Part shown: positions 1 through 6,937 of the stretch, one piece after another
How the letters are laid out: each line of letters opens with the position of its first letter
Position numbering within the stretch: the first letter of the stretch is position 1
Source: DATCYZ01 sp036526195
GTDB taxonomy: Bacteria > Pseudomonadota > Gammaproteobacteria > Burkholderiales > SG8-39
DNA length: 13,605 bases
NCBI GenBank assembly: GCA_036526195.1
Contig: DATCYZ010000120.1
Span: 1 to 13,605 of the forward strand
Reading direction: 5' to 3'
The notes under the pieces: generated by a model
What the model saw: only the letters and a program-made list of their open reading frames with translations
Databases searched by the model: none
What the model was told of the DNA's origin: nothing
Program-made: the position numbers and the translations under genes

Positions 1-375
1 GCGGCGATCTACCGGGAACTGGCGGAGCGCCTGCGCACGCGCACCACCGCCGACTGGATGGAACTCTTCATCAAGGCGGACGTGCCGGCGATGCCGATGC
101 ACAGCCTCGACTCGCTTGCCGCGGATGATCACCTGCAGGCCACCGGGTTCTTTCGCGTGGTCGAGCACCCGAGCGAGGGGCGGCTGCGCGACATGGCTTA
201 TCCGAGCACCTGGTCGACGACGCAGCCGGGACCGACGCGGCATGCGCCTCGCCTGGGCGAACACAGCCTCGAAGTCCTGCGCGAAATCGGCTATACCGAA
301 GAACGGATCGCGGCGCTGCTTGCCGCCGGCGTGACGGCAACCGGGGCCACGGCGTCGCCATCCCCCGCGCCCTAG
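1..375 (+). CDS. Class III (CaiB/BaiF) CoA-transferase, C-terminal 124 residues
   Basis: The reading frame is open from base 1 and ends at TAG 373-375, so the start lies outside the window. The visible part matches the C-terminal section of class III CoA-transferases: a TTADWMELF segment, then a VPAMPMHSLDSLAADDHLQA stretch, the FF-x-VVEHP-x-EG strand, and the late PRLGEHSLEVLREIGYT motif that closes this family. These enzymes move CoA between a donor thioester and a carboxylic acid. The catalytic Asp lies further upstream and cannot be checked. Full members have about 400 residues. The position directly before a MaoC hydratase and a CitE-type lyase suggests that it activates the free acid degraded by this operon; the substrate is unknown. 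The last dozen residues (Ala/Pro/Ser/Thr-rich) look like an unconserved tail. Confidence 0.88.
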   Translation, partial: AAIYRELAERLRTRTTADWMELFIKADVPAMPMHSLDSLAADDHLQATGFFRVVEHPSEGRLRDMAYPSTWSTTQPGPTRHAPRLGEHSLEVLREIGYTEERIAALLAAGVTATGATASPSPAP

Positions 376-426
376 GCCCCGGCAATCACCGGTCCACGAC
401 GCACCACGAACAACAGGGAGGTCACC

Positions 427-879
427 ATGGCAGGCCTGTATTACGAAGAATTCAAGGTCGGGATGGAGTTCAAGCATCCCCTCACGCGCACCATCACCGA
501 GATGGACAACATCATGTTCTGCGCCATGACCCACAATCCGCAGCCGCTGCACCTGGACGAGGAATTCTCGAAGAAGACCGAGTACGGGAGCCGCATCGTC
601 AACAGCCTGTTCACGCTCGGCCTCGTGATCGGCGTCACGGTGGGCGACACCACGCTCGGCACCACGCTGGGCAACCTCGGCATGACCGACATCCGCTTCA
701 AGAACCCGGTGTTCCACGGCGACACGATCCACGTGGTCACGAAGATCAAGGAAATGCGCGAGAGCAAGTCGCGCCCGACCGCCGGGCTGATCGTCTTCGA
801 GCACTACGGCTTCAACCAGCGCGAGCAGGAGATCTGCTATGTCTCGCGCACCGGCCTGATGATGAAGCGGCCGACATGA
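427..879 (+). CDS. MaoC-family acyl-CoA hydratase/dehydratase
   Basis: This 150-residue single hot-dog-fold protein belongs to the MaoC (R-specific enoyl-CoA hydratase) family. The substrate loop reads MTHNPQPLHLD (residues 34-44), followed by the hydrophobic NSLFTLGLV helix and a FKNPVFHGDT strand typical of the fold. His42 matches the catalytic His of R-hydratases. The usual catalytic Asp position (five residues before that His) is Asn37. A strong ribosome site GGGAGG (416-421) lies 5 bases before the ATG. The stop overlaps the next start (ATGA at 876-879), so it is probably translationally coupled to the CitE-type lyase. With that lyase and the upstream CoA-transferase, hydration of an itaconyl-, mesaconyl- or similar CoA is likely. 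The family call is firm; the substrate is inferred from neighbours only. Confidence 0.88.
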   Translation: MAGLYYEEFKVGMEFKHPLTRTITEMDNIMFCAMTHNPQPLHLDEEFSKKTEYGSRIVNSLFTLGLVIGVTVGDTTLGTTLGNLGMTDIRFKNPVFHGDTIHVVTKIKEMRESKSRPTAGLIVFEHYGFNQREQEICYVSRTGLMMKRPT

Positions 880-1769
880 TCCTGCGCTCCTGGCTCTTCG
901 TTCCCGGCGACAGCGAGCGCAAGCTCGAGAAATCGCGCGAGAACACGGCGGACGCCCTCATCCTCGACCTCGAGGATTCGGTGTCCAAGGACCGGCAGCA
1001 GGTGGCGCGCGAGATGGTCTGCGCGCACCTGAAGGCGAACCCCGATCGTTCGCGCCGCAAGCTCTTCGTGCGCATCAACCCGCTGGACACCGAACTCGCG
1101 CTGCCGGACCTCGCCGCGGTGATGCCCGGCGCGCCCGACGGCATCTGCCTGCCCAAGGTGTACTCGGCCACCGACGTGAACACGCTGGCGAACTACCTCT
1201 CGGCGCTCGAGGCGCGCGAAAGCCTGGAACCGGGTTCGACGAAAATCCTCTGCGTGGCCACCGAAACCGCGGCCTCGCTCCTGACCTTCCACACCTACCT
1301 GGAGGGCGTGTCCGAGCGCCTGGTGGCGATGACCTGGGGCGGCGAGGACCTCGCCGCCGCGCTCGGGGCGAGCGACAACCGCAACCCGGCGACCGGCGGC
1401 TACGACGACCCCTACCTGGTGGCGAAGTCGCTGTGCCTCGCCACGGCGCGCGCGATCGGCGCGCAGCCGGTAGGCGTGGTCTACGTCGACTACAAGGACA
1501 TCGCCGGGCTGGAGGCCGATTGCCTGCGCGACCGGCGCGCCGGCTTCATCGGCAAGATCGCCATCCATCCGGCGCAGGCCGAGGTCATCAACCGCGCCTT
1601 CACGCCCTCCGACGAGGAGGTGGCGTTCGCGACCAAGGTGGTGGACCTGTTCGAGAAGAACCCCGGCATGGGCACGATCGGCCTGGAGGGCAAGATGCTC
1701 GACATGCCGCACCTCAAGCAGGCGAGGAACGTCCTCGCGCTGGCAGCGCAGATCAAGGCCGCGCGCTAG
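876..1769 (+). CDS. CitE-like acyl-CoA lyase (HpcH/HpaI aldolase family)
   Basis: This 297-residue TIM-barrel protein resembles the citrate lyase beta subunit and the malyl/citramalyl-CoA lyases. Visible family motifs are SWLFVPGDSERKLEKS (5-20), the ILDLEDSV metal/substrate segment (29-36), FVRIN with conserved Arg66, LPK (92-94), ATETAAS with the metal ligand Glu130, the TWGGEDLAAALG stretch with Asp158, and IAIHPAQ (228-234). All active-site residues I can place are present. Citrate-lyase ACP and alpha subunits are absent, so this is more likely a stand-alone lyase that cleaves a 3-hydroxyacyl-CoA such as citramalyl-, malyl- or methylmalyl-CoA to acetyl-CoA (or propionyl-CoA) plus a 2-oxo acid. 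Its start overlaps the MaoC gene stop by 4 bases. Confidence 0.88.
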   Translation: MILRSWLFVPGDSERKLEKSRENTADALILDLEDSVSKDRQQVAREMVCAHLKANPDRSRRKLFVRINPLDTELALPDLAAVMPGAPDGICLPKVYSATDVNTLANYLSALEARESLEPGSTKILCVATETAASLLTFHTYLEGVSERLVAMTWGGEDLAAALGASDNRNPATGGYDDPYLVAKSLCLATARAIGAQPVGVVYVDYKDIAGLEADCLRDRRAGFIGKIAIHPAQAEVINRAFTPSDEEVAFATKVVDLFEKNPGMGTIGLEGKMLDMPHLKQARNVLALAAQIKAAR

Positions 1770-1799
1770 TCCGCGGAAACCCCTTCAGGAGTCGGTTCC

Positions 1800-2573
1800 A
1801 TGAACAATCCAATGTCGCTGGACGGGCACAACATCGTGGTCACCGGCGCGGCGCAGGGCATCGGCGAAGCCGTGTCGCGGCTGGTGGTCGAACTCGGCGG
1901 CAAGGTGATCGCAGTCGATACCCAGGCCGACAAGCTCGCCGCGCTGGCGAAGGACCTCGGCGCGAAGCGCGCGCAGGCGCACGTCGGCTCGGTGGCCGAC
2001 CCCGCCTTCGTGCAGGACATGGTCGGCAAGGCGGTGCAGGCCAATGGCGCGATCCACGGCCTGGTGAACAACGCCGGCATCGTGCGCGCCGCGATGATCA
2101 ACAAGATGTCGGTGGAGACCTGGCAGCAGGTGATCGACGTCAACCTCTCCGGGGTGTTCTACTGCCTGCAGGCGGTGGGGCGGCACATGTGGGCGCGCGC
2201 CGAGGCCGGCGACACCAGCCCGGCCTCGATCGTCAACATCTCCTCGGACGCCGGCCGGCGCGGCACCATCGGCCAGATCAACTACGGCGCGGCGAAGTCC
2301 GGCGTCATGGGCATCACCATGAGCGCCGCGCGCGAATGGGCGGCGAAGGGCATCCGCGTGAACTCGATCTGCTTCGGCGTGGTGGAAACCGAGATGACCG
2401 AGGTGATCCGCTCGGAGAAGTTCCGCGACCGCATCATGGCGCAGGTGCCGATGGGACGTTTTTCCACGCCGGAGGAGGTCTCGCAGCCGGTGTGTTTCCT
2501 GCTCTCGCAGGCGGCGAGCTACATCACCGGCCAGCATCTTTCGGTCAACGGCGGCTACACCATCGGGGTCTGA
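1800..2573 (+). CDS. SDR-family NAD(P)-dependent oxidoreductase (FabG-like)
   Basis: This 257-residue classical short-chain dehydrogenase/reductase has the Rossmann motif TGAAQGIG (15-22), NNAG (90-93), the structural Asn115, and the catalytic Ser149-Tyr162-Lys166 triad in the sequence SSDAGRRGTIGQINYGAAK. It ends with the family-typical VNGGYTIGV. Asp40 at the end of the second beta strand suggests NAD(H) rather than NADP(H). The start is supported by AGGAG (1787-1791), 8 bases upstream. It lies 30 bases behind the CitE-like gene and 19 bases before the RraA-like gene, so it is almost certainly in the same operon. It probably oxidises a hydroxy acid, hydroxyacyl-CoA or alcohol intermediate. 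Which one is unknown. Confidence 0.9.
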   Translation: MNNPMSLDGHNIVVTGAAQGIGEAVSRLVVELGGKVIAVDTQADKLAALAKDLGAKRAQAHVGSVADPAFVQDMVGKAVQANGAIHGLVNNAGIVRAAMINKMSVETWQQVIDVNLSGVFYCLQAVGRHMWARAEAGDTSPASIVNISSDAGRRGTIGQINYGAAKSGVMGITMSAAREWAAKGIRVNSICFGVVETEMTEVIRSEKFRDRIMAQVPMGRFSTPEEVSQPVCFLLSQAASYITGQHLSVNGGYTIGV

Positions 2574-2580
2574 CCCCAAC

Positions 2581-2585
2581 AAGGA
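2581..2585 (+). promoter_or_regulatory. Ribosome binding site that decides the RraA-like start
   Basis: AAGGA lies only one base from the ATG at 2587 but 7 bases from the in-frame ATG at 2593. The spacing favours the second ATG, which shortens the product by two residues (Met-Asn). Confidence 0.6.
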
Positions 2586-2592
2586 CATGAAC

Positions 2593-3294
2593 ATGACAGC
2601 ATTGACCCCCGCGGACCTCGAGGTCCTCGCCCAATGGGATGCCCCGACGATCTGCAACGGGCTGGAGCTGCTCGACGCCCGCTATCGCACCAGCGGCTTC
2701 ACCACGCAGAACATGGTGTGCCTGTTCCCGGCGCGCAAGCCGATCGTCGGCTACGCGCGCACCGCGCTGATCCGCGCGACTACGCCGTCGGCGCTCGACG
2801 CCGCCGCCGCGCGCGACCTGCGCATCCGCTACTACGAGCACGTCGCCGCGCAGCCGCTGCCCTCGATCGCGGTGCTGCAGGACCTCGACCCCGACCCCGG
2901 CTTCGGCGCCTTCTGGGGCGAGGTGAATACCTCGATCCACAAGGGGCTCGGCTGCCTGGGCGGGGTGACCAACGGGTCGTTCCGCGACCTCGATGCCTGC
3001 GCGCCCGGGTTCCAGCTGCTCGGCGGCAAGGTCGCCCCGAGCCACGCCTGGGTGCACCTGACCGACATCGGCTGCGAGGTGAACGTCTTCGGCATGGCGG
3101 TGCGGCCGAACGACATCCTCCACGCCGACCGGCACGGGGCGGTGGTGGTGCCTGCGGACTGCGTGAAAAAGCTGCCGGCGGCCATCGACCTGCTGACGCG
3201 CCGCGAGGCGGTGATCCTGGGCGCGGCGCGTGCACCGGGCTTCGACATCGCCGTGCTGCGCAAGGCGCTGGCAGACTCCGCGGAGATCCACTGA
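2593..3294 (+). CDS. RraA-family protein (HMG/CHA aldolase-like)
   Basis: This 233-residue member of the RraA-like superfamily includes 4-hydroxy-4-methyl-2-oxoglutarate/4-carboxy-4-hydroxy-2-oxoadipate aldolases, which also decarboxylate oxaloacetate, and the RNase E regulator RraA. The N-terminus has the family DAPTICNGLELL segment. The core has GGVTNGSFRDLD (residues 123-134, with the conserved Arg131-Asp132 pair) and the C-terminal NDILHADRHGAVVVP segment with His177 and Asp179. A metabolic role is far more likely than RNA regulation, because it sits among CoA-transferase, lyase and dehydrogenase genes and carries the variant motif of catabolic homologues. The expected chemistry is metal-dependent cleavage or decarboxylation that releases pyruvate or another 2-oxo acid. 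An upstream ATG at 2587 is possible but poorly spaced from the ribosome site. Confidence 0.82.
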   Translation: MTALTPADLEVLAQWDAPTICNGLELLDARYRTSGFTTQNMVCLFPARKPIVGYARTALIRATTPSALDAAAARDLRIRYYEHVAAQPLPSIAVLQDLDPDPGFGAFWGEVNTSIHKGLGCLGGVTNGSFRDLDACAPGFQLLGGKVAPSHAWVHLTDIGCEVNVFGMAVRPNDILHADRHGAVVVPADCVKKLPAAIDLLTRREAVILGAARAPGFDIAVLRKALADSAEIH

Positions 3295-3298
3295 ATCC

Positions 3299-4273
3299 AT
3301 GGCCAAGAAGAAGATCCTGATTCCGCAACCCCTGCACGCGGACGGCATGGCGCTGCTGACGGCACGCAAGGACGTCGACCTGGTGGTGCTCGACTCGAGC
3401 ACGGAGGCGGCGCTGGTGCCCGCGGCGCGCGACGTCCACGCCATCGTGGTGCGCACCGCGCGCATCGACCGCGCCGTGATCGGCGCCGCGCCGCTGCTGG
3501 AGATCGTCTCGCGCCACGGCGTGGGCTACGACGCCATCGACGTCGAGGCGCTGAACGCGCGCAGGATCCCGCTCGCGCTCGCGATCCACTCCAACATGGT
3601 GTCGGTGGCCGAGCACGTGATGTTCATGCTGCTGACGCTGGTGAAGGAGGGCGCGGCGTACGACGCGATGACGCGCAGCGGCGACTGGCGCGGCCGCGTG
3701 GCGCCGATGGCCACCGACCTTGCGGGGAAGAACCTGCTGGTGGTGGGGTTCGGCCGCACCGGCTCGCGCGTGGCGCAACGGGCACTCGCCTTCGACATGA
3801 AGGTGCATGTCAGCGACCCCTTCATCGACCAGGCGCTGATCTCGAAAGCCGGCTGCGTGCCGGTGCCGGACCTGCGCAAGGCGCTGCCGCAGATGGACGC
3901 GGTGAGCACCAACTGCCCCTTGAGCGAGGCGACGCGGCATTTGTTCTCGAGCGCGGAGTTCGACCTGATGAAGCCGACCGCGGTGATCGTCAACTGCGCG
4001 CGCGGCGGCATCCTCGACGAGGCGGCGCTGCACGCGGCGCTTTCGAGCCGACGGATCCGCGCCGCCGGGCTGGACGTCTTCGACACCGAGCCCACGCCGA
4101 CCGACAACCCGCTGCTGTCGCTGCCGAACCTGATCGTCTCGCCGCATATCGCCGGGGTGACGCAGGAAGCGATGGTGCGCATGTCCACCCAGTCGGCGCA
4201 GAACGTGCTCGATCACTTCGATGGCAAGCTGGACCCGGACACGGTGGTCAACCGGGCAGAAATCGCGGCCTGA
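3299..4273 (+). CDS. D-isomer-specific 2-hydroxyacid dehydrogenase
   Basis: This 324-residue member of the D-2-hydroxyacid dehydrogenase family (glyoxylate/hydroxypyruvate reductase and phosphoglycerate dehydrogenase type) interconverts a 2-oxo acid and a D-2-hydroxy acid with NAD(P). The nucleotide motif is GFGRTG (150-155 in VVGFGRTGSRVAQ). An acidic residue follows the next strand (HVSDPF), which suggests NAD. The catalytic Arg235 (NCARGGILDE), Glu264 (DTEP) and His283 (SPHIAGVT) are all present. I chose ATG 3299 (MAKKKILIPQPL) because the family fold begins there; the frame extends upstream only into the RraA-like gene. That gene ends 4 bases before. A GGAGAT (3282-3287) inside its end may serve as a weak ribosome site. 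The pairing suggests that the two enzymes handle the same 2-oxo acid. Confidence 0.9.
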   Translation: MAKKKILIPQPLHADGMALLTARKDVDLVVLDSSTEAALVPAARDVHAIVVRTARIDRAVIGAAPLLEIVSRHGVGYDAIDVEALNARRIPLALAIHSNMVSVAEHVMFMLLTLVKEGAAYDAMTRSGDWRGRVAPMATDLAGKNLLVVGFGRTGSRVAQRALAFDMKVHVSDPFIDQALISKAGCVPVPDLRKALPQMDAVSTNCPLSEATRHLFSSAEFDLMKPTAVIVNCARGGILDEAALHAALSSRRIRAAGLDVFDTEPTPTDNPLLSLPNLIVSPHIAGVTQEAMVRMSTQSAQNVLDHFDGKLDPDTVVNRAEIAA

Positions 4274-4285
4274 ACCACCGGCGGC

Positions 4286-4299
4286 TTGATCCGTCGCAA
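4286..4299 (+). promoter_or_regulatory. Weak FNR/CRP-like half-conserved dyad before the AhpD-like gene
   Basis: TTGATCCGTCGCAA has an intact left half (TTGAT) and a right half with one mismatch to TCAA. A -10-like GATACT (4322-4327) would put transcription near 4334, about 41.5 bases from the dyad centre. The match is imperfect and a chance match is quite possible. Confidence 0.25.
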
Positions 4300-4314
4300 G
4301 GTCCGTGCACGGGA

Positions 4315-4338
4315 CTCCCGCGATACTCGTCGCGGGAG
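4315..4338 (+). promoter_or_regulatory. Perfect 9-bp hairpin overlapping a ribosome binding site
   Basis: The two arms CTCCCGCGA (4315-4323) and TCGCGGGAG (4330-4338) pair perfectly around a 6-base loop in the gap between the 2-hydroxyacid dehydrogenase and the AhpD-like gene. There is no T-run after it, so it is not a typical intrinsic terminator. The right arm contains most of the GGGAGG ribosome site (4334-4339) of the gene starting at 4344. It could attenuate its translation or protect the 3' end of the upstream transcript. Confidence 0.6.
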
Positions 4339-4343
4339 GCCAC

Positions 4344-4892
4344 ATGCGCGTGAGCGAACACCCCCTGTCCCGGCTGCCCTGGTTCCTGCGGCCGTTCTTC
4401 TGGCTGCAGCGCCGGCGCTGGGGGCAGGTGCTGGTGCCGGCGCTCACCTGGGCGCGGCTGCCCCGCGCCTACCTTTCCCTCCTTGCATTCCAGTCGGCCT
4501 TTGAACGCCGTGATTCGCCGCTGGCCCCGGCGCTGCGATCGCTGCTGCAGGTGCGCATTGCGCAACTCGTGCAATGCTCGTTCTGCATCGACCTGAATGC
4601 CGCGCTGCTCGCCGAGCGCAGCAGATCCATGGACAAGGCGCAGGCGCTCGACCGGTGGCGCGACGACGCGCTCTTCTCCGAACGCGAGCGCATCGCGCTG
4701 GCCTATGCCGAAGCGATGACGACGGGGGCCGTGGACGACAGCCTTGCGGCCCGCGTCCGTGGCGAGTTCGGCGAAACGGCGATGGTGGAACTCACCGGCC
4801 TGATCGCCTTCCAGAACATGTCCGCGCGCTTCAATGCCGCGCTCGACCTGCCGTCGCAGGGATTCTGCCGACTGCCGTCGCCGCCGCGGTAA
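4344..4892 (+). CDS. AhpD/carboxymuconolactone decarboxylase-fold protein with CxxC
   Basis: This 182-residue all-helical protein has the AhpD-like motif QCSFCID (Cys78 and Cys81), followed by the family's C-terminal pattern ERERIALAYAEAMT, a VDDSLAARV helix, a VELTGLIAFQNMSARFNAAL segment and the ending QGFC. Members with this CxxC usually act as peroxidase-like thiol proteins; true carboxymuconolactone decarboxylases lack it. The ring-cleavage role is therefore unlikely and a redox or peroxide-defence role more probable. The ATG at 4344 (MRVSEHPL) is preferred because GGGAGG precedes it. A longer form could start at GTG 4305 but has no ribosome site. The gene stands between two operons and its physiological link to either is unclear. 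Confidence 0.82.
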   Translation: MRVSEHPLSRLPWFLRPFFWLQRRRWGQVLVPALTWARLPRAYLSLLAFQSAFERRDSPLAPALRSLLQVRIAQLVQCSFCIDLNAALLAERSRSMDKAQALDRWRDDALFSERERIALAYAEAMTTGAVDDSLAARVRGEFGETAMVELTGLIAFQNMSARFNAALDLPSQGFCRLPSPPR

Positions 4893-4914
4893 GCGCCGGT
4901 TTCGATGCGGTGTC

Positions 4915-4942
4915 TTGCCGGATCGCGGCGCGCTGTTGCAAT
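4915..4942 (+). promoter_or_regulatory. Possible sigma-70 promoter for the BCCP-carboxyltransferase-SDR trio
   Basis: In the 81-base gap before the biotin carrier gene, TTGCCG (4915-4920) and TGCAAT (4937-4942) stand 16 bases apart and each matches four of six consensus positions. This is suggestive only; GC-rich genomes often use weaker or different promoters. Confidence 0.25.
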
Positions 4943-4973
4943 GCCCTGTCCGGCATGAAACGATTCCCCGGCG

Positions 4974-5474
4974 ATGAAACCGAAAGCGCCGACCCCCGCG
5001 CCGCAACGCGACTTCACCCATGACGACCTGCTGCAGATCGTCCGGCTGATCGAGGCCTCGGCGCGCTTCAGCGAGGTGCGCCTGCGCACCGGCGACATCG
5101 AGATCGAGGTGCGCCGCGCGCCGGCGACGGCGGGCGCACCCGTCCCCGCGCAGCCCGCCGTGCCGACCACCGCCGCGCCCGCGCAGTCCTCGGTCCCGGC
5201 GGCGCAGCGGGACCTGGAGGTCCCGCCCGGCTGCGAACTGCTGCGCGCGCCGATGGTCGGCACCTTCTACCGCGCGCCGCTGCCGGGCGCCGCGCCCTTC
5301 GTCGAACCGGGGCAGCGGGTCGCGCCGGACACCGTGGTCGGCATCGTCGAAGTGATGAAGCTGATGAACTCGGTCGAGGCGGGCTGCGCCGGGACGGTCG
5401 AGGCGGTCCTCGTCGCCGACGGCGAGGCGGTCGAAGCCGGCCAGCCGCTGCTGGCGATCCGGGCGGCGCCATGA
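4974..5474 (+). CDS. Biotin carboxyl carrier protein (AccB-like)
   Basis: This 166-residue protein has the AccB layout. An N-terminal segment (about 10-47: DFTHDDLLQIVRLIEAS, then EVRLRTGDIEIEVRR) is followed by an Ala/Pro-rich flexible linker (about 49-83), and then by a C-terminal biotinyl domain (about 85-166) that begins with the typical RAPMVGTFYRAP. The biotin attachment motif is EVMKLMN with Lys129. It carries carboxybiotin between partner active sites. Its stop overlaps the start of the carboxyltransferase gene (ATGA 5471-5474), so that protein is its likely partner, not acetyl-CoA carboxylase. No biotin carboxylase (AccC-like) gene lies nearby, so one must be supplied from elsewhere unless the system decarboxylates or transfers CO2. 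No strong ribosome site precedes ATG 4974. This could also be a spare AccB. Confidence 0.92.
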   Translation: MKPKAPTPAPQRDFTHDDLLQIVRLIEASARFSEVRLRTGDIEIEVRRAPATAGAPVPAQPAVPTTAAPAQSSVPAAQRDLEVPPGCELLRAPMVGTFYRAPLPGAAPFVEPGQRVAPDTVVGIVEVMKLMNSVEAGCAGTVEAVLVADGEAVEAGQPLLAIRAAP

Positions 5475-6937
5475 GCGCGCGCAAGCCGGCGGGCAAACGC
5501 ATGCGCTTCGTCGACGTGACGCTGCGCGACGCCCACCAGTGCCTGTGGTCGACGCGCATGACCACGGAGATGATGACGCCGGTGCTCGCGACGCTGGACC
5601 GCGTCGGCTACGACGTGATCAACGTGCTCGGCGGCGCGGTGTTCGACGTCTGCGTGCGCTTCCTGCACGAGAATCCTTGGCGGCGCGTGCAGATGCTCTG
5701 CGAACGCCTCGAAACGCCAGTGGACGCGCTGACGCGCGGCCAGAGCCTGTACACCTTCGAGCTGTTTCCGGACGACGTGGTGGAGCTCAATTCCGCGGTG
5801 CTCGGCCGCCTCGGGGTCAAGGTGCTGACCGTCTACGACGCGCTGAACGACAACCGCAACCTGGAATCCTCGGTGCGCTCGGGCAAGGCCGCGGGCATGC
5901 AGGTGAACGGCTGGATGACCTACACGCTGAGCCCGGTGCACACCGATGCGTACTACGCGGCGCGGGCGAAGGAACTCGCCGCCATGGGCGTGGACTTCCT
6001 CTGCGTCAAGGACCCGACCGGCCTGCTCACGCCGGAACGCGGCCGCACGCTGTTCCCGGCGCTGGCGGCCGCGACGCCGCGCCTGCCGCTGCAGCTGCAT
6101 TCGCATTGCCAGTCCGGCCTCGCCCCCGAGGTGTACTCGGTCGCCATGCAGGCGGGGTTCGAGTATGCGTACACTGCGCTCGCGCCCCTCGGCAACGGCG
6201 CCTCGCTGCCGGAGACGCAGGACATCCGCGCGCGCGCCCTTGCGCTCGGCATGCGCTGCGATCTCGACGAGGCGGCGATGGCGGAGGCCTCGCGCTGGTT
6301 CGAGTGGCTCTGCCTGCGCGAGGGCAAGCCGCGCGGCGTGCCGGCGACGTACGACCCGGCGCTCTACGCGCACCAGATCCCCGGCGGCATGATCTCCAAC
6401 CTGAAGAGCCAGCTCGCGGCGATGCAGCTCGAGCACCGGCTGCCCGAGGTGATGGAGGAGGCGGCGCGGGTGCGCGAGGACCTCGGCTATCCGATCCTGG
6501 TCAGCCCGTTCGCGCAGTACATCATCACGCAGGCGGTGCTGAACGTGGTGCAGGGCGAGCGCTACCGCACGATTCCGGACGAGGTGCGCAAGTACGCGAG
6601 CGGCTACTATGGCCGCCTCGCCGCCGAGCCCGCGCCGGCCTTTCTCGAGCGCGCGCGATTGCGATCGCAGGACCGTGTCAGCGCGCGTGCCGCGACGCAC
6701 CTCGAGCCCGGATTGCCGAAACTGCGCGCGCGCCTCGGGCCCGGGGCGAGCGACGAGGCCTTGCTGCTCGCCGCGTTCTACGACGATGCGCTGCTCGCGC
6801 CGCTGCGCGACCCGGTGCCCGGGTGCAGCTTTCGCACCACGCCGCTGCACGAACTGGTGCGCTATGTCGCCGAGCGGCGCGACATCACGCATGCGCGGGT
6901 GCGCTTCGCCGGCACCGACCTGTCGTTCTCCGCATGA
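5471..6937 (+). CDS. Biotin-dependent carboxyltransferase (PYC/OADA superfamily), substrate unknown
   Basis: This 488-residue stand-alone carboxyltransferase has an HMGL-like TIM barrel followed by a PYC/OADA-type C-terminal region. The predicted metal site is complete: Asp20 (VDVTLRDAHQ, with Gln23), the presumed carboxylated Lys180 (VKDPTGLLTP), and His210 and His212 (HSHCQSG). The pyruvate-binding-type segments GGAVFDVCVRFLHENPW and TRGQSLYTF are recognisable. Two deviations stand out. KDPTG replaces the KDMAG of pyruvate carboxylase. GASLP (Ala244) replaces the motif ending TSQP, whose Thr is needed for catalysis in pyruvate carboxylase. Unlike full pyruvate carboxylase it carries neither biotin carboxylase nor biotinyl domains; the separate carrier is encoded just upstream with a 4-base overlap. 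It may carboxylate, decarboxylate or transfer CO2 on a 2-oxo acid or CoA ester. Annotation as pyruvate carboxylase subunit B or oxaloacetate decarboxylase alpha would be over-precise. Confidence 0.85.
   Translation: MSARKPAGKRMRFVDVTLRDAHQCLWSTRMTTEMMTPVLATLDRVGYDVINVLGGAVFDVCVRFLHENPWRRVQMLCERLETPVDALTRGQSLYTFELFPDDVVELNSAVLGRLGVKVLTVYDALNDNRNLESSVRSGKAAGMQVNGWMTYTLSPVHTDAYYAARAKELAAMGVDFLCVKDPTGLLTPERGRTLFPALAAATPRLPLQLHSHCQSGLAPEVYSVAMQAGFEYAYTALAPLGNGASLPETQDIRARALALGMRCDLDEAAMAEASRWFEWLCLREGKPRGVPATYDPALYAHQIPGGMISNLKSQLAAMQLEHRLPEVMEEAARVREDLGYPILVSPFAQYIITQAVLNVVQGERYRTIPDEVRKYASGYYGRLAAEPAPAFLERARLRSQDRVSARAATHLEPGLPKLRARLGPGASDEALLLAAFYDDALLAPLRDPVPGCSFRTTPLHELVRYVAERRDITHARVRFAGTDLSFSA

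Noticed and set aside
2593..3294. RraA as a regulator of RNase E
   Set aside because: The context and the GGVTNGSFRD and HADRHG motifs fit catabolic aldolase/decarboxylase-like members better.
3230..3298. Upstream start for the 2-hydroxyacid dehydrogenase
   Set aside because: It would add 23 unconserved residues overlapping the RraA-like gene; the family fold starts at MAKKKILIP.
2780..4447. Long minus-strand open frame opposite the RraA-like and 2-hydroxyacid dehydrogenase genes
   Set aside because: The predicted product is Arg/His-rich without recognisable domains, and the plus strand here has two genes with full catalytic motifs.
4344..4892. Carboxymuconolactone decarboxylase of an aromatic pathway
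   Set aside because: It has the AhpD-type CxxC motif, and no beta-ketoadipate pathway genes are nearby.
5267..6892. Minus-strand open frame opposite the carboxyltransferase
   Set aside because: Same composition bias and no motif; the carboxyltransferase on the plus strand is clearly real.
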